A DNA stretch of 64,000 nucleotides from Metasolibacillus meyeri (GTDB lineage Bacteria > Bacillota > Bacilli > Bacillales_A > Planococcaceae). The stretch is from positions 1 through 64,000 of the forward strand of contig NZ_PYWN01000083.1 in assembly GCF_003049505.1 (NCBI RefSeq). The letters run 5' to 3'. The notes below the pieces were generated by a model, which was given only the letters and a program-made list of their open reading frames with translations, was not told where the DNA came from and did no database searches. Below are positions 36,878 to 46,250 of this stretch, piece by piece (positions within the stretch are counted from its first letter, which is position 1; every line of letters begins with the position of its first letter). Position numbers and translations under genes: made by a program.

Positions 36878-37282
36878 TTGACAGCACAAATGAACGCTTA
36901 CAATGCATACAAACAAAATAGTGTAACGACTGCCTCACCAGGTGAATTGACGTTAATGCTATACAATGGTTGTATTAAATTTTTAGGAAAAGCGAAAGTA
37001 GCCATTGAAGAAAAAAATATTCAAGAGAAAAACACTAATATTCAAAAAGCGCAAGCAATTATTGCTGAGCTGATGGCTACATTAAACATGGACTTTGAAA
37101 TTTCTAAACAGATGTTGCCATTGTATGAATATATGAACCATCGCCTAGTTGAAGCAAACATCCAGAACAGCGTAGCAATTATTGACGAGGTGGAAGGTTT
37201 AGTTGTAGAATTCCGCGATACGTGGAAGGAAGTGCTGAAAATTACTCGTCAGCAGCAATTTGGTGGCTCACAGCAAGTATAA
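36878..37282 (+). CDS. fliS: flagellin export chaperone FliS
   Basis: The 134-residue protein starts at TTG 36878 after AAAGGAGTG. It has the FliS signature AYKQNSVTTASPGELTLMLY and NGCIKFLGKAKVAIEE, then KAQAIIAELMATLNMDFEIS. FliS binds the C-terminal helices of flagellin and prevents premature polymerisation. A second, closely similar fliS lies at 38818. A terminator follows. Confidence 0.93.
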   Translation: MTAQMNAYNAYKQNSVTTASPGELTLMLYNGCIKFLGKAKVAIEEKNIQEKNTNIQKAQAIIAELMATLNMDFEISKQMLPLYEYMNHRLVEANIQNSVAIIDEVEGLVVEFRDTWKEVLKITRQQQFGGSQQV

Positions 37283-37296
37283 TAAATAAACTATGA

Positions 37297-37341
37297 CCGC
37301 ATAGACCAGAAGAAATTCTGAGTCTATGCGGTTTTACTTTT
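37297..37341 (+). terminator. rho-independent terminator after fliS
   Basis: CCGCATAGACCAGAA pairs with TTCTGAGTCTATGCGG (one-base bulge) around GAAA, followed by TTTTACTTTT. Confidence 0.85.
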
Positions 37342-37872
37342 GGGGAGCTTATGTAAGAGGATGGGTTTCGATATTTATTGTGTGAGCCACCGAATCAAAA
37401 TATAAGCAATTACTAGATGATAGCTCATCTGCTCTAGCAAATATTTGCAAAAAACCAGCTCTTTACATTTATAAGGTATTATGAATTTTGTAATCAAACA
37501 AAAACCCCTATAGCAAAAGAGAGTTATGATAAAAATAAGTTCACTTATTTTGTCCTATTTTGAAAGCTTTTGTCGATTTGTAGATTTTTTTATAAAATGT
37601 GTAGACACTATAGGTACAATGGTATAGTATATAGAAAACTTGTATAAATATTACATTATTTTACTTTTGTTTAAAGGCTATTTTTATTACCTAGGTACAA
37701 AGTAACTGTAGAGAGAGGAGAATACATTAATTAAAATACAATTTGAGTTGGTAAGCATCTTTTGTTAAAGCATAATAGATAGTTAATAAAGTATATCTTT
37801 CGAAGATTTTTGATGCAAAATATACTAATTTTTTGCAGTGTATTCCTTTAGTATAATTCGAGGAGGAGCATT
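37342..37872 (+). other. AT-rich intergenic region before the first comK paralogue
   Basis: About 530 bp without an ORF. It contains a perfect 20-bp dyad at 37533-37552 and a dyad of TGCAAAA and TTTTGCA arms near 37814-37838. I looked for the ComK box AAAA-N5-TTTT and found no good match, and no promoter with both hexamers in proper spacing. Confidence 0.4.
37533..37552. repeat. perfect 20-bp palindrome
   Basis: AAAATAAGT-TC-ACTTATTTT: two perfect 9-base arms with a 2-base centre, located 320 bp before the comK paralogue. The tight centre suits a dimeric DNA-binding protein better than an RNA hairpin. The protein is unknown. Confidence 0.5.
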
Positions 37873-38415
37873 ATGAATTTATTGGAAAATTATATTTTTA
37901 CTACTGAAACAGCAATGTTAATTGAGAGAACAAATGAGTATGGAGAATTTTATTCAATTGTTATTGAAAAGCATCGAAATCTACATGTTGCTATGTCAAA
38001 GCAAAAGCTATTGGAGTATAATTTAAAGCATTTTGGCTCGAGCTATAGAGGGGCACGTGATGGATCTCGAGCCGTTTTGGGGAATATTCATATGTACCCA
38101 ATTGCCATTAATCCAGCACAAAATATATATTGGTTCCCGAGTGAATCAATTACCTCTCCAAAGAGCATATGGATTGCGTTACATTGTGTAATCTATTTTG
38201 AGGATTCAGGAAATGGTCGGACAAAGGTTATTTTAACAAACGGCAAGAGCTATTTTGTACCTGTTTATTACAAGGCATTTACGAAGCGCATTGACCATGC
38301 GCATTTATTGAGAGCGAAAATGGAGCAACGCACACAACATATGTCCTCGATTATTCTAGAGCGCTTATCAGAATATGAAACAATTGATTTAACTGAGAAT
38401 GTACTTCTCTGCTAA
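37873..38415 (+). CDS. comK: ComK-family competence transcription factor (paralogue 1)
   Basis: The 180-residue protein matches ComK along its length: HFGSSYRGARDGSRAVLG aligns with the FGSSY...G motif, then PIAINPAQNIYWFPSESITS (the P-I-x-x-x-P...FP segment), W-I-A-L-H, and VILTNGKSYFVPVYYKAF, with a C-terminal RA-x-x-x-x-R helix. ComK binds AT boxes and activates DNA uptake genes in B. subtilis. Here it lies between two fliS copies, an unusual place. GAGGAGGAG precedes the ATG. A second ComK homologue is at 45442, so one may modulate the other. Confidence 0.88.
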   Translation: MNLLENYIFTTETAMLIERTNEYGEFYSIVIEKHRNLHVAMSKQKLLEYNLKHFGSSYRGARDGSRAVLGNIHMYPIAINPAQNIYWFPSESITSPKSIWIALHCVIYFEDSGNGRTKVILTNGKSYFVPVYYKAFTKRIDHAHLLRAKMEQRTQHMSSIILERLSEYETIDLTENVLLC

Positions 38416-38817
38416 ATCAAGCTTTGCCTCAGTTTTTTCGCTGAAATTAATAGCAGGTATTAGTTTACCTTGATCCATCGATCCTCTGATTTTAAGTAGA
38501 TAGCAAGGTAAGTGGTTAATTAGCTGGCAGGTATTGAGAAAGAGAAGCCTAATCTAAGAACGTTGCTATACACAACTGCTGGTGGATATCACGAAGTTTA
38601 AAGCAAGTGAAATCGAAAAATCTGGCTGTCGTTATATCAGGGAACTATCCGATGAATACTGTTATAAAATTTTCTATTTCTCAATAAGCAAATTTGTTTT
38701 AAAAATCAAAGTAAATCATCCTAGCATTTTCACAAAACTGTTGCTTTTCGACTAGCTAATATTGTACTAGATAATGTAAAATAGTAGTAAATAGATGAAC
38801 AAAGGGGATGTCAACCA
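38416..38817 (+). other. intergenic region between comK1 and fliS2
   Basis: 402 bp. Short frames such as LKQVKSKNLAVVISGNYP (about 38600-38690) are open but have no start or ribosome site; they might be a fragment of an old gene that I cannot identify. I find no clear promoter or terminator. Confidence 0.35.
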
Positions 38818-39222
38818 TTGTCAGCACATACATCTGCATCTAATGCATATAAGCAAAATAGCGTTACAACAGCGTCGCCAGGTGATTTAACACTTATGTT
38901 ATATAATGGTTGTTTGAAATTTTTAATAAAATCAAAAAGAGCGATTGAAGAAAAAAATTTTGAAGAGAAAAATACAAATATATTAAAAGCACAGGCTATT
39001 ATTGCTGAATTAATGTCAACTTTAAATATGGATATTGAAATTTCTAAGCAAATGCTACCATTATACGAATATATGAACAGACGTCTAGTCGAGGCGAACA
39101 CAAAAAATGATGTGGGAATTGTTGAGGAAGTAGAAGGCTTAATGACGGAGTTCCGCGATACGTGGAAGGAAGTATTGAAAATTACACGTCAGCAGCAATA
39201 TAGTAATGCACGACAAGTATAA
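38818..39222 (+). CDS. fliS: second FliS-family flagellin chaperone
   Basis: The 134-residue protein begins at TTG 38818 after AAAGGGGAT and is nearly collinear with the first FliS: AYKQNSVTTASPGDLTLMLY, NGCLKFLIKSKRAIEE, AIIAELMSTLNMDIEISKQM, FRDTWKEVLKITRQQQ. It is 1.5 kb from the other copy with comK1 between. Substitutions are concentrated in the middle (NIQNSVAIIDEV against NTKNDVGIVEEV). It could serve a second flagellin or act as backup. Confidence 0.93.
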   Translation: MSAHTSASNAYKQNSVTTASPGDLTLMLYNGCLKFLIKSKRAIEEKNFEEKNTNILKAQAIIAELMSTLNMDIEISKQMLPLYEYMNRRLVEANTKNDVGIVEEVEGLMTEFRDTWKEVLKITRQQQYSNARQV

Positions 39223-39229
39223 TGAACTC

Positions 39230-39268
39230 ATATCCACAAGGTGATGTAAGCGCCTTGTGGATATTTAC
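39230..39268 (+). terminator. rho-independent terminator after fliS2
   Basis: ATATCCACAAGG pairs perfectly with CCTTGTGGATAT across an 11-base loop, then TTTACAT. The U-tract is weak. Confidence 0.6.
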
Positions 39269-39426
39269 ATATTATTCAATGTAATTATTTCACTATATTT
39301 TAGCTTTTTTTATTTAGGTATAAAGACTTGGTGTTGAAATAGTAATAAAGATGATAGACGATTACTAGCGCTTGATTAATAATGAAACTAACAATAAATA
39401 GTCAGTATGTGGTGAGGAGGAGTTAG

Positions 39427-39822
39427 ATGTTTTTTAAAAGGCAAGAAGGCTTTCGTTTTGCATTTGATGAACCGATTCAAGCAAAAGTGAAAAAACTTAT
39501 AAATAATCAATCTGGTGTAAAGAACGATGGTGAAATTTTCGAAGCAAGTATATTGGATATTAGTCCACATGGTATAAAAATGTTTGCAGAAGCAAACTTC
39601 AATGAAAATGTCAGTCAAGCCCCACTTTTAGAAGTTCAGTTCGTTTTAGATTCAAGTGAAATTATTGGAGTTGGTGAGATTGTTTGGACGAAAGAGTTTG
39701 GTCAAGGCAAACAGTATGGAATTATATTTCATGATCAATCCTCGCTTGAAGATTTAATTATTAGTGAACTTAAGGTACGACGTAAAAAAGAAATAGCGCA
39801 GGCGAAGCTAACAAATAGTTAA
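39427..39822 (+). CDS. PilZ-domain protein
   Basis: The 131-residue single-domain protein has ASILDISPHGIKMFAE, which carries the (D/N)xSxxG part of the c-di-GMP site, and ends with a GEIVWTKEFGQGKQYGIIF beta-barrel strand. The N-terminal arginine motif is RQEGFR, with four residues between the arginines where RxxxR is expected, so c-di-GMP binding is uncertain. Position between fliS2 and hpf suggests a link between motility and second messenger. GAGGAGGAG ribosome site. Confidence 0.8.
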   Translation: MFFKRQEGFRFAFDEPIQAKVKKLINNQSGVKNDGEIFEASILDISPHGIKMFAEANFNENVSQAPLLEVQFVLDSSEIIGVGEIVWTKEFGQGKQYGIIFHDQSSLEDLIISELKVRRKKEIAQAKLTNS

Positions 39823-39876
39823 GGTGAAAAAAATGTCGATATTTGAAAAAGAATTTTAAAAAAAGAAGGAGAATCC

Positions 39877-39905
39877 TTTACAATGTCGAAATAAATTAAT
39901 ATAGC
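39877..39905 (+). promoter_or_regulatory. possible sigma-A promoter for hpf
   Basis: TTTACA, 17 bases, TATAGC. The transcript would begin just before the GAAGGAGGAG ribosome site, a very short leader, so the call is weak. Confidence 0.3.
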
Positions 39906-39927
39906 CTTAAATGAAGGAGGAGTTCAT

Positions 39928-40473
39928 ATGCTAAACTTTAATATTCGTGGAGAGAACATCGAGGTAACTCCAGCGATTCGTGAGTATGTTGAAACGAAAA
40001 TCGAGAAGGTTGAGCGTTATTTCAACGATGATATGAACGCAAGCGCTAACGTTAACTTAAAAGTGTATAGCGATAAACAAACAAAGGTAGAAGTTACAAT
40101 TCCGATGAAAAATTTAACGCTTCGTGCAGAGGAGCGCAATGGCGATATGTATGCAGCTATTGATTTAATCGTTGATAAGTTGGAGCGCCAAATCCGTAAA
40201 CATAAAACAAAGGTAAATCGTAAATTCCGTGAGCGTGAGGGAGCTGGCTTATACTTTGCAAATGTTACACAAAACGAGCCTGCTGAAGAAGAAGAGTACT
40301 CAATCGTTCGTACAAAGCAATTTAACTTAAAGCCAATGGACCAAGAAGAGGCGATTTTACAAATGAACATGCTTGGTCATGATTTCTATATCTTCACAGA
40401 TGCAGAGTCAGACAGTACAAACATTGTGTACAAACGTAAAGATGGCAAATACGGTTTAATTGAAACAAACTAA
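39928..40473 (+). CDS. hpf: ribosome hibernation promoting factor, long form
   Basis: The 181-residue protein has the S30AE/HPF N-terminal domain ([37 protein letters not shown]) and the C-terminal dimerisation domain ([33 protein letters not shown]), so it is the long HPF that joins two 70S ribosomes into 100S particles. This is YvyD of B. subtilis, also located between the fli genes and secA. Confidence 0.95.
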   Translation: MLNFNIRGENIEVTPAIREYVETKIEKVERYFNDDMNASANVNLKVYSDKQTKVEVTIPMKNLTLRAEERNGDMYAAIDLIVDKLERQIRKHKTKVNRKFREREGAGLYFANVTQNEPAEEEEYSIVRTKQFNLKPMDQEEAILQMNMLGHDFYIFTDAESDSTNIVYKRKDGKYGLIETN

Positions 40474-40478
40474 ACTTT

Positions 40479-40512
40479 CGGGGCTGTTAGGAATTTTCCT
40501 AACAGCCCTTAC
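40479..40512 (+). terminator. terminator after hpf
   Basis: GGGCTGTTAGGAA and TTCCTAACAGCCC form a strong stem around a TT-rich loop. The following bases are TTACAAG, so the U-tract is poor. Confidence 0.6.
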
Positions 40513-40532
40513 AAGATAGGGGGGACATTTTA

Positions 40533-41435
40533 TTGATTGTTTTACCACGCGAAAAATCGGTTAGAGAAGCAATGCTGACAGCAGCTGTTCGCCGAGGATT
40601 TTTTGAGTATAAGAATGAACTAATCCGCGTACAACAAGGTTTGGTAGGTGAATATTATGTTGACCGCCAATGGGACGATATGCAGCTAAATACACCTTAT
40701 TTTTTACTCCACGATTTTCAAACTTCTAAACATCAAATAGACACCCTTTTTCTTTGTCATCAATTTCTTCTCATTTTAGAAATCAAAAATATCACAGGTA
40801 TTATTGAAATTGATAATACTCCACATCAATTTACACGCAAGCTGAAAGACGGCAGTGTACAAGGCTTTCGCAATCCATTGAATCAGGCACAGCGCCATCA
40901 ACGAATGCTGGAGCAATATATACGAACACTTCCCATATTTTATGTGGTTGTTTTGGCACATCCTAAAACTATTATTGAGCGTATACCTCCAAATGCGCCG
41001 ATTATTCATAGTAGCGGGCTAGAATCTTATGTTCGCGACTTACTTGCTTCGCACCCCCCCTGCTTAACAAATGACCACCTAGAGCAGCTCCTACAGCAAT
41101 TACTTCAAATGCGTGTTTCAGTGAAGCCAAAATTAAATATAGATGCTTCTCTCATGCGAAGAGGTGTGTTATGCAATCAATGTGCAGCACAAATGTACTA
41201 TAAGCATGGCAATTTTATTTGTTTGGATTGTGTATTGAAAGATGACGGCACTTTATTACAACGTGCTTTAAGTGATTATTACCTATTAGTCGACGAATGG
41301 ATTTCAAACGAGCAGTTTCGAACATTTTTAGGTATTGATTCGATTCATGCAGCGAAGCGCTTGCTGAAGAAGCTTGAGCTACCTTATGTAGGAGAGAAAA
41401 GAGTTAGAAAGTATCGTATTTTGTGGAAGCACTAA
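40533..41435 (+). CDS. NERD-domain protein with zinc ribbon
   Basis: A 300-residue protein starting at TTG 40533 after ATAGGGGGGA. The NERD (nuclease-related) domain covers about residues 25-135: QQGLVGEYYVDRQW, then HQIDTLFLC and LLILEIKNITG with the acidic and E-x-K residues of a PD-(D/E)xK-like site. At 215-240 CNQCAAQMYYKHGNFICLDC is a four-cysteine zinc ribbon. A C-terminal helical region resembles a DNA-binding end. A nucleic-acid role is likely but the substrate is unknown. Confidence 0.8.
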   Translation: MIVLPREKSVREAMLTAAVRRGFFEYKNELIRVQQGLVGEYYVDRQWDDMQLNTPYFLLHDFQTSKHQIDTLFLCHQFLLILEIKNITGIIEIDNTPHQFTRKLKDGSVQGFRNPLNQAQRHQRMLEQYIRTLPIFYVVVLAHPKTIIERIPPNAPIIHSSGLESYVRDLLASHPPCLTNDHLEQLLQQLLQMRVSVKPKLNIDASLMRRGVLCNQCAAQMYYKHGNFICLDCVLKDDGTLLQRALSDYYLLVDEWISNEQFRTFLGIDSIHAAKRLLKKLELPYVGEKRVRKYRILWKH

Positions 41436-41477
41436 TAGAATTAGGTGGATGTCAGCAGTCCAAGTAAATTTTGCAAA

Positions 41478-41559
41478 CGCCAATAGAACAGTAAAATTCG
41501 CCAATAGAATGTAATAAACCGCCAATAGAATCATAAAAAACGCCAATAGAATAAGAGTT
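41478..41559. repeat. four-unit 21-bp tandem repeat (CGCCAATAGAA family)
   Basis: CGCCAATAGAA occurs at 41478, 41499, 41520 and 41541, exactly 21 bp apart. The ten bases between are A/T-rich and vary (CAGTAAAATT, TGTAATAAAC, TCATAAAAAA). It lies upstream of the secA promoter. The same design, with CGCAGATAAA as core, occurs at 57818-58122. Confidence 0.85.
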
Positions 41560-41621
41560 CACTCAGGAATAAAAGCAATCTGAGTAAATTTGTGCATTTG
41601 TTTTTTATAATTTATGAAAAT

Positions 41622-41651
41622 TTGCACCACGCATACAGATAATGCTAAAAT
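41622..41651 (+). promoter_or_regulatory. sigma-A promoter for secA
   Basis: TTGCAC, 18 bases, TAAAAT, ending 33 bp before the secA ATG. Confidence 0.5.
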
Positions 41652-41684
41652 GAGGGGTAGAGAAAATACAGGAAGTGAAAACAT

Positions 41685-44192
41685 ATGTTAAATATATTGA
41701 ATAAGATGTTTGACTTTAATAAAAAAGAATTAAAACGTTTGGAGAAAAAGGCGGATACTGTTGAGGCGTATGCTAGCCAAATGGAGGCATTGCCTGATGA
41801 TGCTTTAAAGGCGAAAACAGAGGAATTTAAGGCGCGTTTCCTAAAAGGTGAGACGGTGGACGACTTATTACCAGAGGCGTTTGCGGTTGTGCGTGAAGCA
41901 GCGCGTCGCGTTTTAGGTATGTATCCATTCCGCGTGCAAATTATGGGGGCTGCTGCTTTAAACGATGGTAATATTGCGGAGATGAAAACGGGGGAAGGTA
42001 AAACATTAACTTCTACATTAGCCGTTTATTTAAATGCGTTGACTGGTAAAGGTGTACATGTTGTGACGGTCAACGAATATTTAGCGAGCCGTGATGCGAC
42101 GGAAATGGGTGAGCTTTTTGCATGGTTAGGCTTAACTGTGGGCTTAAACTTAAATAGCTTATCAAAGGATGAGAAACGTGAGGCTTATGCGGCGGATATT
42201 ACATATTCGACAAACAATGAGCTAGGCTTCGATTATTTGCGTGATAATATGGTCTTGTATAAAGAGGAGCGCGTACAGCGACCGCTTAACTTTGCTGTTA
42301 TTGATGAGGTTGACTCCATTTTAATTGATGAAGCACGTACGCCATTAATTATTTCGGGACAAGCTGGTAAAACAGCGCAGCTTTATGTACAATCAAACGC
42401 ATTTGTGCGTATGTTAAAGGCTGAAGATGATTACAATTATGATGAGTCAACAAAAGGTGTAACGTTGACGGAGAATGGGATTGAAAAAGCGGAGCGAGCA
42501 TTTGGCATTGACAACCTATTCGATTTAACGCATGTTCGTTTAAACCATGCGATTAATCAATCATTAAAGGCACATGTCTCAATGCATCTGGATGTTGATT
42601 ACGTTGTACAGGAAGGCGAAGTTGTCATCGTTGATGGCTTTACTGGTCGTTTAATGAAAGGACGTCGTTATTCTGATGGTTTGCACCAAGCAATTGAGGC
42701 GAAGGAAGGCTTAGAGATTCAAAATGAATCGATGACGATGGCAACGATTACTTTCCAAAACTACTTCCGTATGTATCAAAAGCTATCTGGTATGACAGGT
42801 ACAGCGAAAACAGAGGAAGAGGAATTCCGCAATATTTATAATATGGATGTCATAGCGATTCCGACGAACAAGCCAATTGCGCGTGATGACCGCCCAGATT
42901 TAGTTTACGCTTCAATGAAAGGGAAGTTTGAGGCAGTAGCGCGTGATATCGCGGAACGCCATCGAGCAGGGCAACCTGTATTAGTAGGTACTGTTGCCAT
43001 TGAAACGTCTGAAATTATTTCTACATTGTTAACGAAACATAAAATTCCACATAACGTATTAAATGCGAAGAACCATGAGCGCGAGGCGGAAATTATTGCA
43101 GATGCTGGTAAAAAAGGTGCTGTGACCATCGCTACGAACATGGCTGGTCGTGGTACGGATATTAAACCAGGCGAAGGTGTGTTGGAGCTAGGTGGTTTAG
43201 CTGTAATTGGTACAGAGCGTCATGAATCTCGCCGTATCGATAATCAGCTACGTGGTCGTTCTGGTCGTCAAGGGAACCCCGGGGTAACGCAATTCTATCT
43301 ATCTTTAGAGGATGATTTAATGCGTCGTTTCGGCTCGGATAATATGAAGTCGATGATGACAAAGCTTGGTATGGATGATTCACAGCCGATTCAATCGAAA
43401 ATCGTATCAAGAGCCGTTGAATCAGCTCAAAAACGTGTGGAAGGAAATAACTTTGATGCACGTAAACGCCTATTACAATATGATGATGTATTACGTCAAC
43501 AGCGCGAAGTAATTTATAACGAACGTCAAGATGTCATTGAATCAGAAAATATGCGTGAGCTTGTGGAGTCAATGATTCGCGAATCAATTGAACATGCAGT
43601 AGCACTTCATACACAAGGTGAAGAAACAGATTGGAACTTAGGGTCGCTTGAAGATTATATCGCAGCAAACTTACTTGATGAAGGTAACGTAACAGTGAGC
43701 GATTTACAAGGCAAAACAATAGAGGCGATGATTGATACGATTTATGATGCTGTACAAGAGCGTTATAATGAGAAGGAAGAGCAATTAACGCCAGAGCGTA
43801 TGCGTGAATTTGAAAAGGTTATTTTACTTCGTTCAATTGATACGAAATGGATTGACCATATTGATGCAATGGATCAGTTACGTCAAGGGATTCATTTACG
43901 TGCATATGGTCAAACAGATCCACTGCGTGAATATCAACAAGAAGGCTTTGCAATGTTCGAGGATATGGTGGCAGCTGTGCGCGAGGATGTTGCTAAATAT
44001 GCGATGAAAGCCGAAATTCGTAGCAATTTACAGCGTGAAGAGGTTGCAAAGGGGCAAGCTGTTAATCCAAAAGAGGAAGCAGCACCAAAGAAAAAAGCAC
44101 CTGTGCGTAAAGCTGAAAATATTGGCCGCAATGAACCTTGTCCATGCGGTAGCGGTAAAAAGTATAAAAACTGTCATGGTGTAGCGAATTAA
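41685..44192 (+). CDS. secA: preprotein translocase ATPase SecA
   Basis: The 835-residue protein has the SecA DEAD motor: [17 protein letters not shown] (Walker A), [20 protein letters not shown] (Walker B), [13 protein letters not shown] and [14 protein letters not shown]-like [15 protein letters not shown] in the second motor half. The C-terminus carries the zinc-binding linker [16 protein letters not shown]. It drives Sec export. Position before prfB is the same as in B. subtilis. The ribosome site before ATG 41685 is weak (AGGAAGTGA). Confidence 0.97.
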   Translation: MLNILNKMFDFNKKELKRLEKKADTVEAYASQMEALPDDALKAKTEEFKARFLKGETVDDLLPEAFAVVREAARRVLGMYPFRVQIMGAAALNDGNIAEMKTGEGKTLTSTLAVYLNALTGKGVHVVTVNEYLASRDATEMGELFAWLGLTVGLNLNSLSKDEKREAYAADITYSTNNELGFDYLRDNMVLYKEERVQRPLNFAVIDEVDSILIDEARTPLIISGQAGKTAQLYVQSNAFVRMLKAEDDYNYDESTKGVTLTENGIEKAERAFGIDNLFDLTHVRLNHAINQSLKAHVSMHLDVDYVVQEGEVVIVDGFTGRLMKGRRYSDGLHQAIEAKEGLEIQNESMTMATITFQNYFRMYQKLSGMTGTAKTEEEEFRNIYNMDVIAIPTNKPIARDDRPDLVYASMKGKFEAVARDIAERHRAGQPVLVGTVAIETSEIISTLLTKHKIPHNVLNAKNHEREAEIIADAGKKGAVTIATNMAGRGTDIKPGEGVLELGGLAVIGTERHESRRIDNQLRGRSGRQGNPGVTQFYLSLEDDLMRRFGSDNMKSMMTKLGMDDSQPIQSKIVSRAVESAQKRVEGNNFDARKRLLQYDDVLRQQREVIYNERQDVIESENMRELVESMIRESIEHAVALHTQGEETDWNLGSLEDYIAANLLDEGNVTVSDLQGKTIEAMIDTIYDAVQERYNEKEEQLTPERMREFEKVILLRSIDTKWIDHIDAMDQLRQGIHLRAYGQTDPLREYQQEGFAMFEDMVAAVREDVAKYAMKAEIRSNLQREEVAKGQAVNPKEEAAPKKKAPVRKAENIGRNEPCPCGSGKKYKNCHGVAN

Positions 44193-44264
44193 ATAAGTAA
44201 AGAATGGAAGTCGAGAGCGCTTGTTACTCGATTTCCTTTCTTACTTCTTAACGGAGGAATGGAT

Positions 44265-45372
44265 ATGATTGAATTAGCAGAGGCAAGAAATATATTGGAA
44301 AATACGGCTGAGAAATTAGCTGATTTTAGGGGGTCTCTTTGACTTAGAAAACAAAGAGGCACGTATTCAAGAGCTTGATGAAATGATGTTAATGCCTGAT
44401 TTTTGGAATGATCAACAGGCAGCACAAGGCGTTATTAATGAAGCAAACGGCATTAAAGCAATCGTCAATGAATTCAATGATTTACTTTCAACACATGAAA
44501 ATTTAGAAATGACGTTAGAGCTTTTACGTGAAGAGCCTGATGAAGATTTACAAATGGAGCTAGACAATGAACTAGGGCAATTGAAAGAGAAGATGGGCAA
44601 TTTCGAATTGCAGATGCTTTTATCTGATCCATACGATAAAAACAATGCTATTTTAGAGCTGCATCCTGGTGCTGGTGGTACAGAGTCTCAGGACTGGGGC
44701 TCGATGCTACTGCGCATGTATACACGCTGGGCGGAAAAGCGTGGCTTTAAAGTATCGACAATGGATTATTTGCCAGGTGATGAGGCAGGGATTAAATCTG
44801 TGACATTATCGATTACAGGTCATAATGCATATGGTTATTTAAAAGCAGAAAAAGGTGTACATCGCCTTGTACGTATTTCACCATTTGATTCCTCAGGTCG
44901 TCGTCACACGTCTTTCGTATCATGTGAGGTAATGCCAGAATTTAATGAAGAAATTGAAATTGAAGTGCGTACAGAGGATTTGAAAATTGACACATATCGT
45001 GCGACAGGTGCTGGTGGTCAGCATATTAATACGACAGATTCAGCTGTTCGTATTACGCATACCCCAACAGGTACAGTTGTACAATGTCAGGCGGAGCGCT
45101 CACAGATTAAAAACCGTGAAAAAGCCATGCAAATGTTAAAGGCAAAGCTTTACCAATTAGAAATCGAAAAACAACAAGCACAGCTAGATGAAATTCGTGG
45201 TGAGCAAAAGGAAATTGGCTGGGGCTCACAAATCCGTTCTTATGTATTTCACCCATATTCAATGGTAAAAGATCATCGTACAAACGAAGAAACAGGAAAT
45301 GTCGGTGCGGTGATGGATGGAGATATCGATTCATTTATTAATGCGTATTTACGTTCACGTATTGTGAAATAA
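44265..45372 (+). CDS. prfB: peptide chain release factor 2, with programmed +1 frameshift
   Basis: The ATG at 44265, after ACGGAGGAAT, opens a 25-codon frame ending at the in-frame TGA 44340-44342. A +1 slip at CTT 44337-44339 moves into the frame that runs from GAC 44341 to 45372, giving about 368 residues. The product has the RF2 SPF tripeptide ([15 protein letters not shown]) that recognises UGA/UAA and the GGQ motif ([14 protein letters not shown]) for peptide release. RF2 autoregulates through this frameshift. Confidence 0.96.
44326..44342 (+). promoter_or_regulatory. prfB programmed frameshift site
   Basis: AGGGGG (internal Shine-Dalgarno) precedes TCT CTT TGA C at the canonical 3-base distance. 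The slippery CTT followed by the UGA stop is the classical RF2 signal: when RF2 is scarce the ribosome shifts +1. Confidence 0.95.
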
Positions 45373-45374
45373 AA

Positions 45375-45419
45375 TGAAAAAGCCTCCGTATGATGAAGAG
45401 ACATACGGAGGCTTTTTCA
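45375..45419. terminator. bidirectional terminator between prfB and comK2
   Basis: An 18-bp perfect stem (arms beginning TGAAAAAGCCTCCG and ending GGAGGCTTTTTCA) with A-run and T-run on either side. It serves both convergent genes. Confidence 0.9.
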
Positions 45420-45441
45420 TGTAGAGGATACAGCAAAACTG

Positions 45442-45933
45442 CTAAACTAAATGTGTCCACTTTGATGTTAAATGTTTATGTAACATCGCAGCATTGACAT
45501 ATTGTTTACAAAATGATGTATATTGAATATCTAAATTGGAATCTAAAAAGTTTTTGAATGTGACATTAATTTGACCTTCTTGATCTTGGATGTTAATTAA
45601 GGAGTTAAATGATACCCATCCGTTTAAAGGGGATTTTGGAGACATTAAAGGGAACATGACACAAGGATCTCCGTAGTTGATGGCGACGACGATGGGGAGT
45701 TTATGTTTATTTGAACCGAAGTACTGCTTGGAAAGTTCTTTGGCCGATTGATAGCTGCTTCCCATTTGCCTGCAGGATGCGTTAATTATTCTCATAGGGC
45801 TTTGTGAAACATATAGACAACCCGTTTTATCAAAGACGAGAGTATGTAACTGCTTGTCTTTTTTTATTGGTAAAAGTAAATAAGTTGCATTTGTAACATG
45901 ATAAGATTTTAAATGTTTCATGCTTTTATTCAA
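45442..45933 (-). CDS. comK: ComK-family transcription factor (paralogue 2)
   Basis: A 163-residue minus-strand protein. It starts at TTG 45933, 8 bases after GGAGGGGATC. ComK features: CLYVSQSPMRIINASCRQMGSSYQSA (FGSSY motif here MGSSY), then KLPIVVAINYGDPCVMFPLMSP (P-I-x-V...FP) and W-V-S-F. The second half differs more from B. subtilis ComK than paralogue 1 does, and the C-terminal tail is shorter. It could be a ComK2-type partner. It is flanked by a terminator and its own promoter region. Confidence 0.85.
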   Translation of the reverse strand: MNKSMKHLKSYHVTNATYLLLPIKKDKQLHTLVFDKTGCLYVSQSPMRIINASCRQMGSSYQSAKELSKQYFGSNKHKLPIVVAINYGDPCVMFPLMSPKSPLNGWVSFNSLINIQDQEGQINVTFKNFLDSNLDIQYTSFCKQYVNAAMLHKHLTSKWTHLV

Positions 45934-46250
45934 ATTATGATCCCCTCCAATAAGTTGCGCCTCAGCTAGAGTTTTTGGCTTCAGTGGACCTCATTAACCA
46001 AGGGCTTTGAGTTAATATACGCTAATTTTTTAAGTGTTCATCTAGAAGCTGTTTCGTAATAGCCGAATGTATAAAATCGAACAATTTATATATCCTCTAC
46101 AACATCCATTATAATACATGTATGTTAATGTAATCAATAACAATGATGATAAAGTAGTGAAAAAAATCTAAAGATATAAAATTATCAGAAAATATTGCAA
46201 ATTGAATTTTCCTCCTATATAATAGAAAAAAGAGCATCGAGGTGATCAAA
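45934..46250. other. divergent regulatory region between comK2 and the IDEAL-domain gene
   Basis: 317 bp without ORF. On the minus strand there is a good promoter at 46108-46137, leaving a leader of about 170 bases before comK2, long enough for regulation. No clear ComK box is seen. Confidence 0.5.
46108..46137 (-). promoter_or_regulatory. sigma-A promoter for comK2
   Basis: On the minus strand TTGATT, 18 bases, TATAAT (forward positions 46137-46132 and 46113-46108). Confidence 0.5.

Noticed and set aside
41561-41620. Riboswitch or T-box upstream of secA
   Set aside because: The leader after the predicted promoter is about 25 bases, too short, and no conserved structure is seen.
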